From Rhodococcus sp. Leaf247 (GTDB lineage: Bacteria > Actinomycetota > Actinomycetes > Mycobacteriales > Mycobacteriaceae), in the NCBI RefSeq assembly GCF_001426185.1, contig NZ_LMRP01000002.1, forward strand, positions 372,157 to 436,156: a stretch of 64,000 nucleotides of DNA, in the 5' to 3' direction. Both the position numbers and the translations under genes were made by a program. The notes under the pieces were generated by a model. The model saw only the letters and a list, made by a program, of their open reading frames with translations. It did not search any database and was not told the origin of the DNA. The stretch's first letter is position 1. Each line of letters opens with the position of its first letter. Shown here in pieces: positions 1 through 8,861 of this stretch.

Positions 1-1403
1 CCCGCATGAAGGACGTCACCGACGGCGCGGCGGATCTGCGCGAGGTGCTGAGCTTCGACGGTGGCGCCATCGACGAGCTCTCCACGCGCGGTTCCTCCGT
101 CTCCGACGAGGACCTACACGCCCGACGCCACCGGGTGACCGCGTCGTCCGCCGCGACCCTCATCTACACCTCGGGTACCACCGGGCGCCCGAAGGGTGTG
201 CAGCTCACGCACTCCAACTTCTACGCCGAGACCACGGCCACCCAGGTGGCACTGCACGACCAGATGACCGAGGGCAAGCGCACGCTGCTGTTCCTCCCGA
301 TGGCGCACGTCTTCGCCCGCGCCGTGTCGTTCGGTGCGTTCGAGGCGAAGGTGACCGTCGCGCACACGTCCGACACCACGACGTTGGTCGAGCAGTTCGC
401 GGAGTTCCAGCCGGACTTCATCCTCTCGGTGCCCCGCGTGTTCGAGAAGGTCTACAACTCGGCGAAGCAGAAGGCGCACGACGGCGGCAAGGGCAAGATC
501 TTCGATCAGGCCGCCGACGTCGCGATCGAGTGGAGCATCGCCCAGGACAAGGGCGGTGCCGGGCTGGTTCTCAAGGCCAAGCACACCCTCTTCGACAAGC
601 TGGTCTACTCCAAGCTGCGTGCTGCACTCGGCGGACGGTGCACCAGCGCACTGTCCGGCGGCGGCCCCCTCGGCGCTCGCCTCGGGCACTTCTTCCGCGG
701 CATCGGAGTGCCGGTGCGTGAGGGGTACGGCCTGACCGAGACCAGCGCGGCTGTCACTGTCAACACCACCGACAAGCAGCGCATCGGCACGGTGGGCCGC
801 CCGCTCGCCGGTCACTCCGTCAAGATCGCCGAGGACGGCGAGATCCTGGTCAAGGGACCTGTCGTCTTCTCCGGCTACTGGCACAACGACAAGGCCACCG
901 AGGAGTCGATCCGGGACGGCTGGTTCCACACCGGCGACCTGGGGTCTCTCGACGAGGAGGGATTCCTCTCGATCACCGGGCGCAAGAAGGAGATCATCGT
1001 GACCGCCGGCGGCAAGAACGTCGCACCGGCCGGCCTCGAGGACTCCATCCGATCGCACCCGCTGGTCAGCCAGTGCCTCGTCGTCGGAGATGCCAAGCCG
1101 TTCATCGGCGCGCTGATCACTCTCGATCCCGAAGCGCTGCCCGGGTGGCTCGAGCGTCACAACCTGGACAAGAGCACGACGCCGAGCGATCTGACGACCA
1201 ACGCCGACCTGGTCGCCGAGATCGACAAGGCCGTCGCGACCGCGAACTCGAAGGTCTCCAAGGCCGAGCAGATCAAGAAGTACACGATCCTGCCCGGCGA
1301 CTTCACCATCGAGTCGGGTGAGCTCACCCCCACGATGAAGCTCAAGCGCAACGTGATCCTCGAATCGCACGCCACCGAGGTCGCCGACATCTACGGCGGC
1401 TGA
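1..1403 (+). CDS. Long-chain fatty-acyl-CoA ligase (FadD15-type), 5'-truncated by window edge
   Basis: This is an AMP-forming acyl-CoA synthetase that activates long-chain fatty acids to acyl-CoA through an acyl-adenylate. The reading frame is open to the first base, so the true start lies upstream; about 466 codons are visible and family members are usually near 600 residues. Visible motifs are the P-loop-like core [11 protein letters not shown], the GYGLTETS motif, the HTGDLG hinge motif and [17 protein letters not shown] near the C-terminus, which is typical of the FadD15 branch. The catalytic lysine region near the end ([10 protein letters not shown]) is intact. The gene is followed by a hairpin and then by a separate molybdoprotein gene, so I see no operon link downstream. 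The family call is secure; the chain-length preference is not readable. Confidence 0.9.
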   Translation, partial: RMKDVTDGAADLREVLSFDGGAIDELSTRGSSVSDEDLHARRHRVTASSAATLIYTSGTTGRPKGVQLTHSNFYAETTATQVALHDQMTEGKRTLLFLPMAHVFARAVSFGAFEAKVTVAHTSDTTTLVEQFAEFQPDFILSVPRVFEKVYNSAKQKAHDGGKGKIFDQAADVAIEWSIAQDKGGAGLVLKAKHTLFDKLVYSKLRAALGGRCTSALSGGGPLGARLGHFFRGIGVPVREGYGLTETSAAVTVNTTDKQRIGTVGRPLAGHSVKIAEDGEILVKGPVVFSGYWHNDKATEESIRDGWFHTGDLGSLDEEGFLSITGRKKEIIVTAGGKNVAPAGLEDSIRSHPLVSQCLVVGDAKPFIGALITLDPEALPGWLERHNLDKSTTPSDLTTNADLVAEIDKAVATANSKVSKAEQIKKYTILPGDFTIESGELTPTMKLKRNVILESHATEVADIYGG

Positions 1404-1420
1404 CCTTCCGAGCCCCGACC

Positions 1421-1457
1421 GACGCGCGTCTGTGAGAACTCCTCACCGGCGCGCGTC
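1421..1457 (+). terminator. Nested hairpin after the acyl-CoA ligase gene
   Basis: Arms GACGCGCG (1421-1428) and CGCGCGTC (1450-1457) are perfect complements. Inside them GTGAG (1432-1436) and CTCAC (1442-1446) pair as well, leaving a 5-nt loop and symmetric 3-nt internal loops. It starts 18 bases after the ligase stop. No T-run follows, as is common for actinobacterial terminators. Confidence 0.55.
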
Positions 1458-1509
1458 GCTCGTTGTGGGTGATCAGTACCAAAGCAAGCCGATGCAGGGG
1501 TCGTGACGA

Positions 1510-3081
1510 ATGAGTGTCATGACCACCACACTCACCGAGCCCGACACCGCGCGCACTCGTGTCCATCCCTTCGCGCGGATGCTCAGCGGCGTCGTTGCCG
1601 CCGGCATGGTCCTCGGAGTCGGTGAGATCCTGTCGCTGCTGTTCAGCTCCGCCTCGTCCCCGTTCTTCGCGGTCGGATCCACCACCGTCGACCGCACTCC
1701 CGCGTTCGCTCGCGAGTTCGCGATCGAGACGTTCGGCACCAACGACAAGGCAGCACTCTTCGTCGGCATGTCGATCGGCATCGCGATCATCGCCGCGATC
1801 GCAGGCCTCCTGGAACGGCCCGCCCGGCCCATCGGTTCGGTGATCCTGCTGGTCCTCGGCGCTATCGGCGTCTACGCCGTCATGCAGCGACCCACCTCGA
1901 CCCTGAGCGACGTCATCCCCACCGTCGTCGGTGTCGTCGTCGGCATCGCGGTCCTGCAGGCCCTCACCCGGGCCCTCGAAGTTCCGTCCGACACCGTCGA
2001 CGGATTCATGCCCCGCCGCAAATTCCTCGTCCTGCTCGGAGCAGCCGGCGCAGTGGCCGTCGCGGCGGGAGTCGCCGGACGCTACCTGGGCGATCGCGTC
2101 GCCGGAGTCGCCGACGACATCAAAAATTTCCGCCTGCCGAGTGTGGCCGCCGGCGAGACGGCGAAGGCCATCCCCGCGGGGACCGACATCGGCGTCGAGG
2201 GCGCGACCCCCTTCGTCACCCCCAACAACACCTTCTACCGCATCGACACCGCCCTCCAGGTGCCGCAGCTGACCACGTCGGAATGGCAGCTGAAGATCCA
2301 CGGCAAGGTCGACCGCGAGATGACTCTGACGTGGGACGACCTGATGGCCCGCACACCGATCGAGCGCGTCGTCACGCTGACGTGCGTGTCCAACGAGGTC
2401 GGTGGCCCGCTGGCCGGAAACGCCACCTGGATCGGCTTCCCCATCAAGGATCTGCTCGAAGAGGTGGGCGTGCAGGCCGACGCCGACATGCTGCTCTCGA
2501 CCAGTATCGACGGCATGACCATCGGCTCTCCCGTCGAAGCGCTGATGGACGGACGCGACGCGATCCTCGCGGTGTCGATGAACGGCGAACCCCTCCCGGT
2601 CGAGCACGGCTACCCGGTCCGCCAGGTGGTTCCCGGCCTCTACGGCTTCGTGTCCGCGACCAAGTGGGTCGTCGACTGGGAACTCACGCGTTTCGACGCG
2701 GCCAAGGCCTACTGGACCGACCGTGGTTGGGGCGACAAGGCTCCGATCAAGACGGCATCACGCATCGATGTGCCGGCGGCGTTCGCCCCGGTCGCTCCCG
2801 GTGCGGTCCGCGTGGCAGGCACCGCATGGGCCCAGACCCGCGGTATCGACCGCGTCGAGGTCCGAGTGGACAACGGCCCCTGGGAGCCGGCGACCCTGGC
2901 CGAGCAGTACACGATCGACACGTGGCGCCAGTGGTACTGGGACTGGAACGCCACTGCGGGAAACCACAACATCCAGGTCCGCGCGACGGATCAGGACGGC
3001 AACACCCAGGTCGAGGAGCGCACTCCCCCGATCCCCGGTGGGTCGACCGGCTGGCACACCCGCACCATCATCGTCAGCTGA
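1510..3081 (+). CDS. Membrane-anchored sulfite-oxidase-family molybdopterin oxidoreductase (paralogue 1)
   Basis: This 523-aa protein has about four hydrophobic segments in its first 150 residues. An internal RRKFLVLLGAAGA stretch near residue 168 resembles a twin-arginine anchor. A sulfite-oxidase-fold molybdopterin domain fills the rest. The expected Moco-ligating cysteine is Cys292 in TLTCVSN, and the dimerisation-type C-terminal domain (GTAWAQTRGIDRVEVRVDNGPW) is present. Known relatives are called molybdopterin-dependent oxidoreductases; their substrate is generally unknown. The catalytic domain is predicted to lie outside the membrane. A close paralogue lies at 10162-11667 with the same layout. 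Start: ATG with AGGGG about ten bases upstream. The gene ends one base before the convergent hydrolase gene. Family is confident, substrate is unknown. Confidence 0.88.
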   Translation: MSVMTTTLTEPDTARTRVHPFARMLSGVVAAGMVLGVGEILSLLFSSASSPFFAVGSTTVDRTPAFAREFAIETFGTNDKAALFVGMSIGIAIIAAIAGLLERPARPIGSVILLVLGAIGVYAVMQRPTSTLSDVIPTVVGVVVGIAVLQALTRALEVPSDTVDGFMPRRKFLVLLGAAGAVAVAAGVAGRYLGDRVAGVADDIKNFRLPSVAAGETAKAIPAGTDIGVEGATPFVTPNNTFYRIDTALQVPQLTTSEWQLKIHGKVDREMTLTWDDLMARTPIERVVTLTCVSNEVGGPLAGNATWIGFPIKDLLEEVGVQADADMLLSTSIDGMTIGSPVEALMDGRDAILAVSMNGEPLPVEHGYPVRQVVPGLYGFVSATKWVVDWELTRFDAAKAYWTDRGWGDKAPIKTASRIDVPAAFAPVAPGAVRVAGTAWAQTRGIDRVEVRVDNGPWEPATLAEQYTIDTWRQWYWDWNATAGNHNIQVRATDQDGNTQVEERTPPIPGGSTGWHTRTIIVS

Positions 3082-3082
3082 G

Positions 3083-3682
3083 TCAGGCGTACTCGAGGAC
3101 GTGATCGGCGGCAGCGTCGGTCACGTCCTTGTGGATCTTCTCGTGCAGGAGGTCATGCCCGGCATGCTCGTACTCGCGCAGCGTCAGGTTCGGCACCCCA
3201 CGCGCGATGTCGCGGACTCCGTCGACGGGCACCATGCGATCGTCGATGCCGTGCAGCGCCAGAGTCGGTGCGGTGCAGGCTCTCACGAGATCGTCGTGGC
3301 CGACGGCGCGCGGCGGAACGGCGACGAGAACCGTGGACAGTGCGGTCGTCCCCGATCCGAGCAGGTGCACGGCAGTGGCCGATCCCATCGAGTGCCCCAT
3401 GACCGCGACGTTCCCGCCGGCCAGGTCGACCAGGTGGCGGGCGTTCTCCGCGAGCGCGTCGAGATACGCCAGGTCGTCGGCGATCTCACCCTCGGACAGA
3501 CCGTGGCCGATGTGATCGAGGGCCCAGGTGTCGACTCCGCGGGCGGCCATCGCCGCGCCGAATCGGTGGTACAGGCCCGTGTGCTGTCCGCGGCCGTGCA
3601 GGAAGACGAGGCTTACCCGCGAATCCGGTGACGGCCACCGTCGATAGTGGACGCGTCCGCGGGATCCCTCGAAGAACGGCAT
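3083..3682 (-). CDS. Alpha/beta hydrolase, monoglyceride-lipase-like
   Basis: About 199 aa. The protein shows the alpha/beta-hydrolase order: FLHGRGQHTGLY oxyanion region, nucleophile elbow GHSMG, acid region HGIDDRMVP and catalytic histidine in AGHDLLHE. This layout fits serine lipases or esterases acting on small acyl esters. A GTG 45 bases further upstream (3727) would add 15 residues; I prefer the ATG at 3682 because homologous proteins begin near MPFFEGSRG, but neither start has a clear ribosome-binding site. The gene converges on the molybdoprotein gene with a 1-base gap and diverges from the esterase gene. The natural substrate cannot be told from sequence. Confidence 0.8.
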   Translation of the reverse strand: MPFFEGSRGRVHYRRWPSPDSRVSLVFLHGRGQHTGLYHRFGAAMAARGVDTWALDHIGHGLSEGEIADDLAYLDALAENARHLVDLAGGNVAVMGHSMGSATAVHLLGSGTTALSTVLVAVPPRAVGHDDLVRACTAPTLALHGIDDRMVPVDGVRDIARGVPNLTLREYEHAGHDLLHEKIHKDVTDAAADHVLEYA

Positions 3683-3771
3683 GGGGCCATTGTGGCCGAT
3701 GTGATGGAAAAGCAATCGCATCGACACAGAACCGAACCCCGCGGTCCGTCATGATCTGTGATTATCGGACC

Positions 3772-4725
3772 ATGAAGTTGGTTTTCGTCGTCGTACTCGC
3801 TGTGATCGCCGCCGTGATGTCGGCACCGCCGTCCGGTGCCGCCGAAGGACCGCACGTCGTCGGAGTGCGTGAACTCTCGCCGACACACTCCGTCGTCGAC
3901 GTCTGGTCGCCGTCGATGAACCGTGTCATCCCCAACGATGTCCTCCGACCCGCGCGGGGCGGTTCGCTCCCCACGCTGTATCTGCTCAACGGCGCCCTGG
4001 GCAACGAGGACGGAGTCGGCTGGATCAACAACTCCGGCGCCCCGGGATTCTTCGCCGACAAGAACGTCACCGTCGTGCTCCCCATCGGTGGGCGTCTGAG
4101 CTTCTACACGGACTGGCTCGCCGACGATCCGATCCTCGGATCGAACAAGTGGCAGACCTATCTGACGCGGGAACTGCCCGGCGTGATGGATCAGCACTTC
4201 GGCAGCACCCGTCGTAACGCGGTGGCGGGTGTGTCGATGAGCGGCGGGCCGGCGCTCGACCTGGCCGTACAGGCACCGGGCCTCTACCGAGCCGCCGCCT
4301 CGATCAGCGGGTGCCCCGCCTCGGCGAACCCGCTGGCGCAGGCAGCGATCTCCATCATGATCGGCGGCGCCTTGAACAATCCGTTCAACATGTGGGGCCC
4401 TCCCGGATCGCCGGCCTGGGCCCAGCACGATCCCTCCCTGAATGCCGACCGTCTCCGCGGAACGGCTGTCTACGCAGGATCCGCGAGCGGCCTCCCCGGC
4501 CCCGTCGACCGGATCCCGCCGGGCAGCATTCCCCCGTTCGGCGGAGCGGCGGTGGAGGCCATGGTGAACACCTGCACCGGCATCTTCGCCGACTCGGTAC
4601 GCAGGGCCGGTGTACCCGCGACCATCTCGATGAGAGGCGAGGGATCGCACAGCTGGGCACTGTTCGAGGACCAGCTGAAGGAGGCGTGGGGAACGACGAT
4701 CGCACCGGCCCTCGGAACCCGGTGA
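3772..4725 (+). CDS. Secreted mycolyltransferase-like (antigen 85 family) esterase
   Basis: About 317 aa, beginning with a signal peptide (MKLVFVVVLAVIAAV, cleavage likely after GAA near residue 26). The body matches the esterase/antigen 85 family that transfers mycolic acids to trehalose or arabinogalactan. The nucleophile elbow is GVSMSGG with Ser155, and the catalytic histidine is in GSHSW near the end, as in antigen 85 proteins (GTHSW). The start at 3772 was chosen because the frame upstream of it is not protein-like while the signal peptide starts exactly there. The protein implies a mycolate-bearing envelope. Which acyl acceptor it uses is not visible, and carboxylesterase activity is also possible. 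Confidence 0.85.
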   Translation: MKLVFVVVLAVIAAVMSAPPSGAAEGPHVVGVRELSPTHSVVDVWSPSMNRVIPNDVLRPARGGSLPTLYLLNGALGNEDGVGWINNSGAPGFFADKNVTVVLPIGGRLSFYTDWLADDPILGSNKWQTYLTRELPGVMDQHFGSTRRNAVAGVSMSGGPALDLAVQAPGLYRAAASISGCPASANPLAQAAISIMIGGALNNPFNMWGPPGSPAWAQHDPSLNADRLRGTAVYAGSASGLPGPVDRIPPGSIPPFGGAAVEAMVNTCTGIFADSVRRAGVPATISMRGEGSHSWALFEDQLKEAWGTTIAPALGTR

Positions 4726-4755
4726 CCTGTCGGACGAGCTGGCTAGGGTGGCGGA

Positions 4756-7700
4756 ATGTTCGTCACCGGAGACTCCCTCGTCCACAGCGCAGGCGATCTG
4801 GCGCTTGCATCGCAGTGTGAATACGCGCTGCTGCGCACCCTGGACGCGTCTCTCGGCCGCATCGACGTCGAGAGCGTGGACGACGCCATGTTCGCGCGGC
4901 TGGCGCGCCTGGGCAGCGATCACGAGGCCCGCGAACTGCTCCGCCTGAAGCGGCTGCACCCGGACGGCGTCGCGATGATTCCGAAGCCGGAGAAGCGCAT
5001 CCCGTCCGAGCTGGCCGCAGCCGCGGCCGCCACCATCGCCGCCGCGGCGGAGCGCGTTCCGGTCATCTACCAGGGCACGTTCTTCGACGGTCAATTCCTG
5101 GGATTCAGTGACTTCCTCGTGCTCGACCCGGCGACCGACAGCTACGAGGTGCACGACACCAAACTCTCCCGCAGCGAGCGAGTCCCGTCTGTGCTGCAGA
5201 TCGCCGCGTACTCCGATGCGCTGACGGCGGCCGGGGTTCCGGTGTCCCCCACCGGACACCTCGTGCTCGGCGACGGCACCCACAGCACCGTTCACCTCCC
5301 CGACGTGCTCCCCGTCTATCGACGGGCGCGGCGGGAGATGGTGGCACTCCTGACAGCGCACTACGAGCAGTTGCTGCCGGCGTCGTGGGCCGACCTCGAC
5401 ATTCGCGCCTGCTTCCGATGCGAGCACTGCGCACCCGAGGTCGAGGCGCAGCGCGACCTCCTGCTCGTGGCGGGCATGAGGGTGTCGCAACGAGCAGCTC
5501 TCGTCGCTGCGGGCATCACCACGATCGACGATCTCGCCGCGTCCGAGGGCTCGATTCCCGATCTGCCCGAGCGCAGCCTCGCCGGACTGCGGTCCCAGGC
5601 CCGTGCGCAGGTCGAGCAGGAGAGCACCGGGGAACCGGTCGTGGACGTCCACACCCCGAGCGCGCTCGGAGCACTCCCGGCCCCGGATCCGGGCGACATC
5701 TTCTTCGACTTCGAGGGTGATCCCCTCTACAGCGAGCACGGGTCGGCGGACTGGGGATTGGAATACCTGTTCGGCGTCGTGGAGTCCGACGGCGCGTTCC
5801 GGCCGTTCTGGGCGCACGATCGGCGGGAGGAGAAGTCCGCGTTCGTCGAGTTCGTGGACTACGTACTGGCCCGGCGCGAGAAGTACCCCGACATGCACGT
5901 GTATCACTATGCGGCGTACGAGAAGTCGGCCCTGCTGCGGTTGGCGTCGCGGCACGGCGTGTACGAGAACGAGGTGGATCACCTGTTGCGGCAGCAGGTC
6001 CTGGTCGACCTGTATCCCGTCGTGCGATCAGCTCTGCGCATCGGAGCGCGGAGTTACAGCATCAAGAAGTTGGAACCGCTGTACATGACCGAGGTCCGTG
6101 GGGATGTGGCGGATGCGGTCGCATCGATCACCGAGTACGCGCGCTGGTGCGACCTTCGAGACCGCGGCGACGTCGAGGAGGCGGCGCAGGTGTTGTCGGA
6201 GATCGCCGACTACAACGAGTACGACTGCGTGTCGACGCTGGAGCTGCGCGACTGGATGGTCGATCGCGCCCGGGCTGCCGGAGTCGCACTGCGCGGGCCG
6301 GTAGCTCCGGTCGATCCGCCTGTCGACGATGCCGACGCGTCGCGAGATGCGTTGTGGGAGTTCGCCGGTGAACCCGGTTCGCGGACCACCGACCAGCAGG
6401 CGGCAGCTCTGCTCGCTGCCGCTGTGGGCTACCACGACAGGGAAGCGAAGCCGTTCTGGTGGGCGTACTTCGACCGCCTGTCCTCCCCGATGGACGAGTG
6501 GGCCGATACTCGGGACGTGTTCATGGTCGAGGGGGTCGAGTCCATGTCGGAGTGGGCGTCGACAGGCCGCAAGTTGCCGCGGCGTACGACGGTGCTGCGC
6601 GGCGAGTTCGGACCCGGTAGCCGCGGGGTCGGATCGAAGGTCACGGTGCTCTACGCACCGCCCGCACCCGAATGGGTCGCGCCCGAGAAGCGCGCGAACC
6701 CCCAGTACCGCTGGACGATGAAGGGCACGGTCCTCGACGTCAGCGACGACGGCTCACTGGTCACACTCGAGGAGTCGCTGTCCAAGGGTGCGGAACCCCA
6801 TCTGTCCGAACCTGTTGCCACCACGCCGGACTCGTTCATCTCCACGAAGGGTCTCAGCGCCGCCATCGCCGCGACGGCGGCGGAGGTGGCGGCCGGTCTG
6901 CCCACCCTTCCGGCATCGGCGGTGATCGACCTGCTCAGGCGTGATCCGCCGCGATTGCGGTCGGGGGCGGGCCTCACGGGCATCGCGGCCGACGGTGACG
7001 TCATCGCGTCCATCACGGCGTCGCTGCTGGATTTGGACGACTCGTACATCGCTGTTCAGGGACCGCCCGGAACGGGCAAGACGTACACGGGTTCTCGGGT
7101 CGTCGCTGCGCTCGCCCGCGAGCACGGGTGGCGGATCGGCGTGGTGGGCCAATCGCATTCGGTGATCGAAAATCTGCTCGACGGAGTGATCGATGCCGGT
7201 CTCGACCCGGACCGCGTGGCCAAGAAGGTGTCGTCGGACAGGCCACACGAGTGGACAGGCATCGACTCGTACTCGGAGTACCTTGCCTCCCGGACGGGGG
7301 GATGCGTGGTCGGAGCAACGGCATGGCCGTTCACCAATCGGAACGAATTCCAGGAGCTGGAGCTCGATCTGCTGGTGGTCGACGAAGCAGGACAGTTCTC
7401 GTTGGCCAACACCGTCGCCGTGGCCAGGGTGGCTCGAAACCTGATGCTGCTGGGCGACCCCCAGCAGCTACCTCAGGTCAGCCAGGGCAGCCATCCCGAA
7501 CCCGTCGACACGTCGGCACTGGGCTGGCTCGCGGACGGATCGGACACCTTGCCCGCGCAACTGGGCTACTTCCTCGCGACGACGCGGCGTCTGCACCCGG
7601 CGTTGTGCTCGGTGGTGTCCGACCTGTCCTACGACGGCCGCCTGAGTTCGCACGAGTCGGTGCAGGTGCGCAACCTCACGGGAGTCGAGCCGGGCGTCCA

Positions 7701-8169
7701 CACGGTGCTGGTCGACCACGTCGGCAACGCCACGTCGTCCCACGAGGAAGCGGTGGAAGTGGTGCGACTGGCTCGCTCGCTCCTCGGGTCGAGCTGGACC
7801 GACGGCACCGGAACGCGACCGCTCGAGGCGTCGGATCTGCTGGTGGTCGCTGCCTACAACGGGCAGGTCGCCACCGTGCGTGCCGCGCTGGACGACGCCG
7901 GGCTGGGCGACGCGTCGTGCGGAACCGTCGACAAGTTCCAGGGACGCGAGGCTGCGGTGGTGATCGTGTCGATGGCGGCGTCGGCACCCGAGGACGTACC
8001 TCGCGGAATGCAATTCTTGTTGTCTCGCAACAGGATCAACGTCGCACTGTCACGGGGGCAGTGGGCGGCGTACGTCGTGCGGTCACCCGCTCTGACGCAC
8101 TACCTGCCGTCGTCGCCGGCCGAGTTGTCGCTGCTCGGCGCATTCATGCGGGTCAGTCCGGACGAGTAG
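4756..8169 (+). CDS. TM0106-family RecB-like nuclease fused to a Dna2/UvrD-like helicase
   Basis: A 1137-aa multi-domain DNA-processing protein. The N-terminal PD-(D/E)XK nuclease has GFSDFLVLDP and EVHDTKLS (residues about 114-140), followed by the cysteine cluster RACFRCEHC near residue 217, similar to the Fe-S nucleases Cas4 and Dna2. A short helix-hairpin-like segment follows. An RNase-H-like 3'-5' exonuclease-type domain starts at IFFDFEGDPLY (near 315). The C-terminal superfamily 1 helicase has Walker A QGPPGTGKT (near 768), Walker B LVVDEAGQ, motif GDPQQLPQV, and motifs V/VI (GTVDKFQGRE, INVALSRG). Homologues are annotated as TM0106 family nuclease; the cellular role is undefined, with repair or processing of DNA ends the usual inference. 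It stands alone here, converging on a TetR gene. Confidence 0.9.
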   Translation: MFVTGDSLVHSAGDLALASQCEYALLRTLDASLGRIDVESVDDAMFARLARLGSDHEARELLRLKRLHPDGVAMIPKPEKRIPSELAAAAAATIAAAAERVPVIYQGTFFDGQFLGFSDFLVLDPATDSYEVHDTKLSRSERVPSVLQIAAYSDALTAAGVPVSPTGHLVLGDGTHSTVHLPDVLPVYRRARREMVALLTAHYEQLLPASWADLDIRACFRCEHCAPEVEAQRDLLLVAGMRVSQRAALVAAGITTIDDLAASEGSIPDLPERSLAGLRSQARAQVEQESTGEPVVDVHTPSALGALPAPDPGDIFFDFEGDPLYSEHGSADWGLEYLFGVVESDGAFRPFWAHDRREEKSAFVEFVDYVLARREKYPDMHVYHYAAYEKSALLRLASRHGVYENEVDHLLRQQVLVDLYPVVRSALRIGARSYSIKKLEPLYMTEVRGDVADAVASITEYARWCDLRDRGDVEEAAQVLSEIADYNEYDCVSTLELRDWMVDRARAAGVALRGPVAPVDPPVDDADASRDALWEFAGEPGSRTTDQQAAALLAAAVGYHDREAKPFWWAYFDRLSSPMDEWADTRDVFMVEGVESMSEWASTGRKLPRRTTVLRGEFGPGSRGVGSKVTVLYAPPAPEWVAPEKRANPQYRWTMKGTVLDVSDDGSLVTLEESLSKGAEPHLSEPVATTPDSFISTKGLSAAIAATAAEVAAGLPTLPASAVIDLLRRDPPRLRSGAGLTGIAADGDVIASITASLLDLDDSYIAVQGPPGTGKTYTGSRVVAALAREHGWRIGVVGQSHSVIENLLDGVIDAGLDPDRVAKKVSSDRPHEWTGIDSYSEYLASRTGGCVVGATAWPFTNRNEFQELELDLLVVDEAGQFSLANTVAVARVARNLMLLGDPQQLPQVSQGSHPEPVDTSALGWLADGSDTLPAQLGYFLATTRRLHPALCSVVSDLSYDGRLSSHESVQVRNLTGVEPGVHTVLVDHVGNATSSHEEAVEVVRLARSLLGSSWTDGTGTRPLEASDLLVVAAYNGQVATVRAALDDAGLGDASCGTVDKFQGREAAVVIVSMAASAPEDVPRGMQFLLSRNRINVALSRGQWAAYVVRSPALTHYLPSSPAELSLLGAFMRVSPDE

Positions 8170-8172
8170 CCG

Positions 8173-8808
8173 TCAGACCGATACTGCCTTGGTCGCGATC
8201 CGGGCAGCCAGGTCGTCGAGTTCGGCGATCACCGCGAGCGTGTCCCGGTCCACCAACCACCGCAGCACGACGCCGTCGATCGTGGCCAGTGCGGATCGAG
8301 TCAGTGACCCCATGGGCTCGGTCCACCGCATGGACGACGCCTCCGCGGCCGCGTCGAGGAAACGCTCGGTGGCGGTATCCATCACGCGGTACTGCAGCGT
8401 GCCGATGCCGGGACCCGCTCCCGCCGACCGCACCGAGTAGGCCGTGATCTCGTAGGTGAGCAGCTGACGATCCGCGGTGGCCTCGACGACCGTCCACAGC
8501 GCGGCCATCCCGCGGTGAAGCACCTCGCGCAGCGCCCGGGGGCCGACGCACCGGAGACCGGACGACTCCGCCGCGTGATGCAGGGCGATGCTCACCGCCG
8601 ATCCCAGCTCGTGGACGAGCGACGCGCCCATGGCGGTGACGAGTGCTTCCTTGTTCTCGAAGCAGCAGTGAACGGCGCCCAGCGAGACCGATGCGTGATC
8701 TGCCACGGCGCGCACCGTGACCGCGGAGATTCCCGACTCGGCGGCCACTGCCAGTCCTGCGTCGATCAGCTGTGTGCGCCGGAGGTCGGCTGCCAATCGG
8801 ACGGACAT
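8173..8808 (-). CDS. TetR-family transcriptional regulator
   Basis: A 211-aa protein with an N-terminal TetR helix-turn-helix (residues about 8-55: RRTQLIDAGLAVAAESG, then VSLGAVHCCFENKEALV, where Tyr-Tyr-His of the usual signature is replaced by Val-His-Cys-Cys). The remainder is a helical ligand-binding domain without a recognisable inducer type. It diverges from the arabinonolactone-oxidase-like gene across a 53-base gap, so control of that gene is a reasonable inference. Start ATG at 8808. Confidence 0.85.
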   Translation of the reverse strand: MSVRLAADLRRTQLIDAGLAVAAESGISAVTVRAVADHASVSLGAVHCCFENKEALVTAMGASLVHELGSAVSIALHHAAESSGLRCVGPRALREVLHRGMAALWTVVEATADRQLLTYEITAYSVRSAGAGPGIGTLQYRVMDTATERFLDAAAEASSMRWTEPMGSLTRSALATIDGVVLRWLVDRDTLAVIAELDDLAARIATKAVSV

Positions 8809-8825
8809 GACCGAATCCTAAGGGG

Positions 8826-8855
8826 TTGACCTCGACGGACGTCCAGTAGTTGTAT
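8826..8855 (+). promoter_or_regulatory. Candidate promoter, possibly giving a leaderless mRNA
   Basis: TTGACC (8826-8831), an 18-base spacer and TTGTAT (8850-8855). Transcription starting seven bases after the -10 would begin at the A of the ATG at 8862, giving a leaderless transcript, which is common in actinobacteria. It lies in the gap between the divergent TetR and oxidase genes. Confidence 0.45.
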
Positions 8856-8861
8856 CCAGCG

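Noticed and set aside
1..1403. Fatty-acyl-CoA ligase as the lipid starter enzyme for the NRPS
   Set aside because: It is more than 13 kb away, is of the housekeeping FadD15 type, and is separated by unrelated genes and terminators.
1342..2607. 421-aa minus-strand open frame
   Set aside because: Antisense shadow of the first molybdoprotein, no protein-like motifs.
3613..5982. 789-aa minus-strand open frame
   Set aside because: Antisense to the esterase and nuclease/helicase genes, Arg/Val/Gly-rich shadow typical of high-GC DNA.
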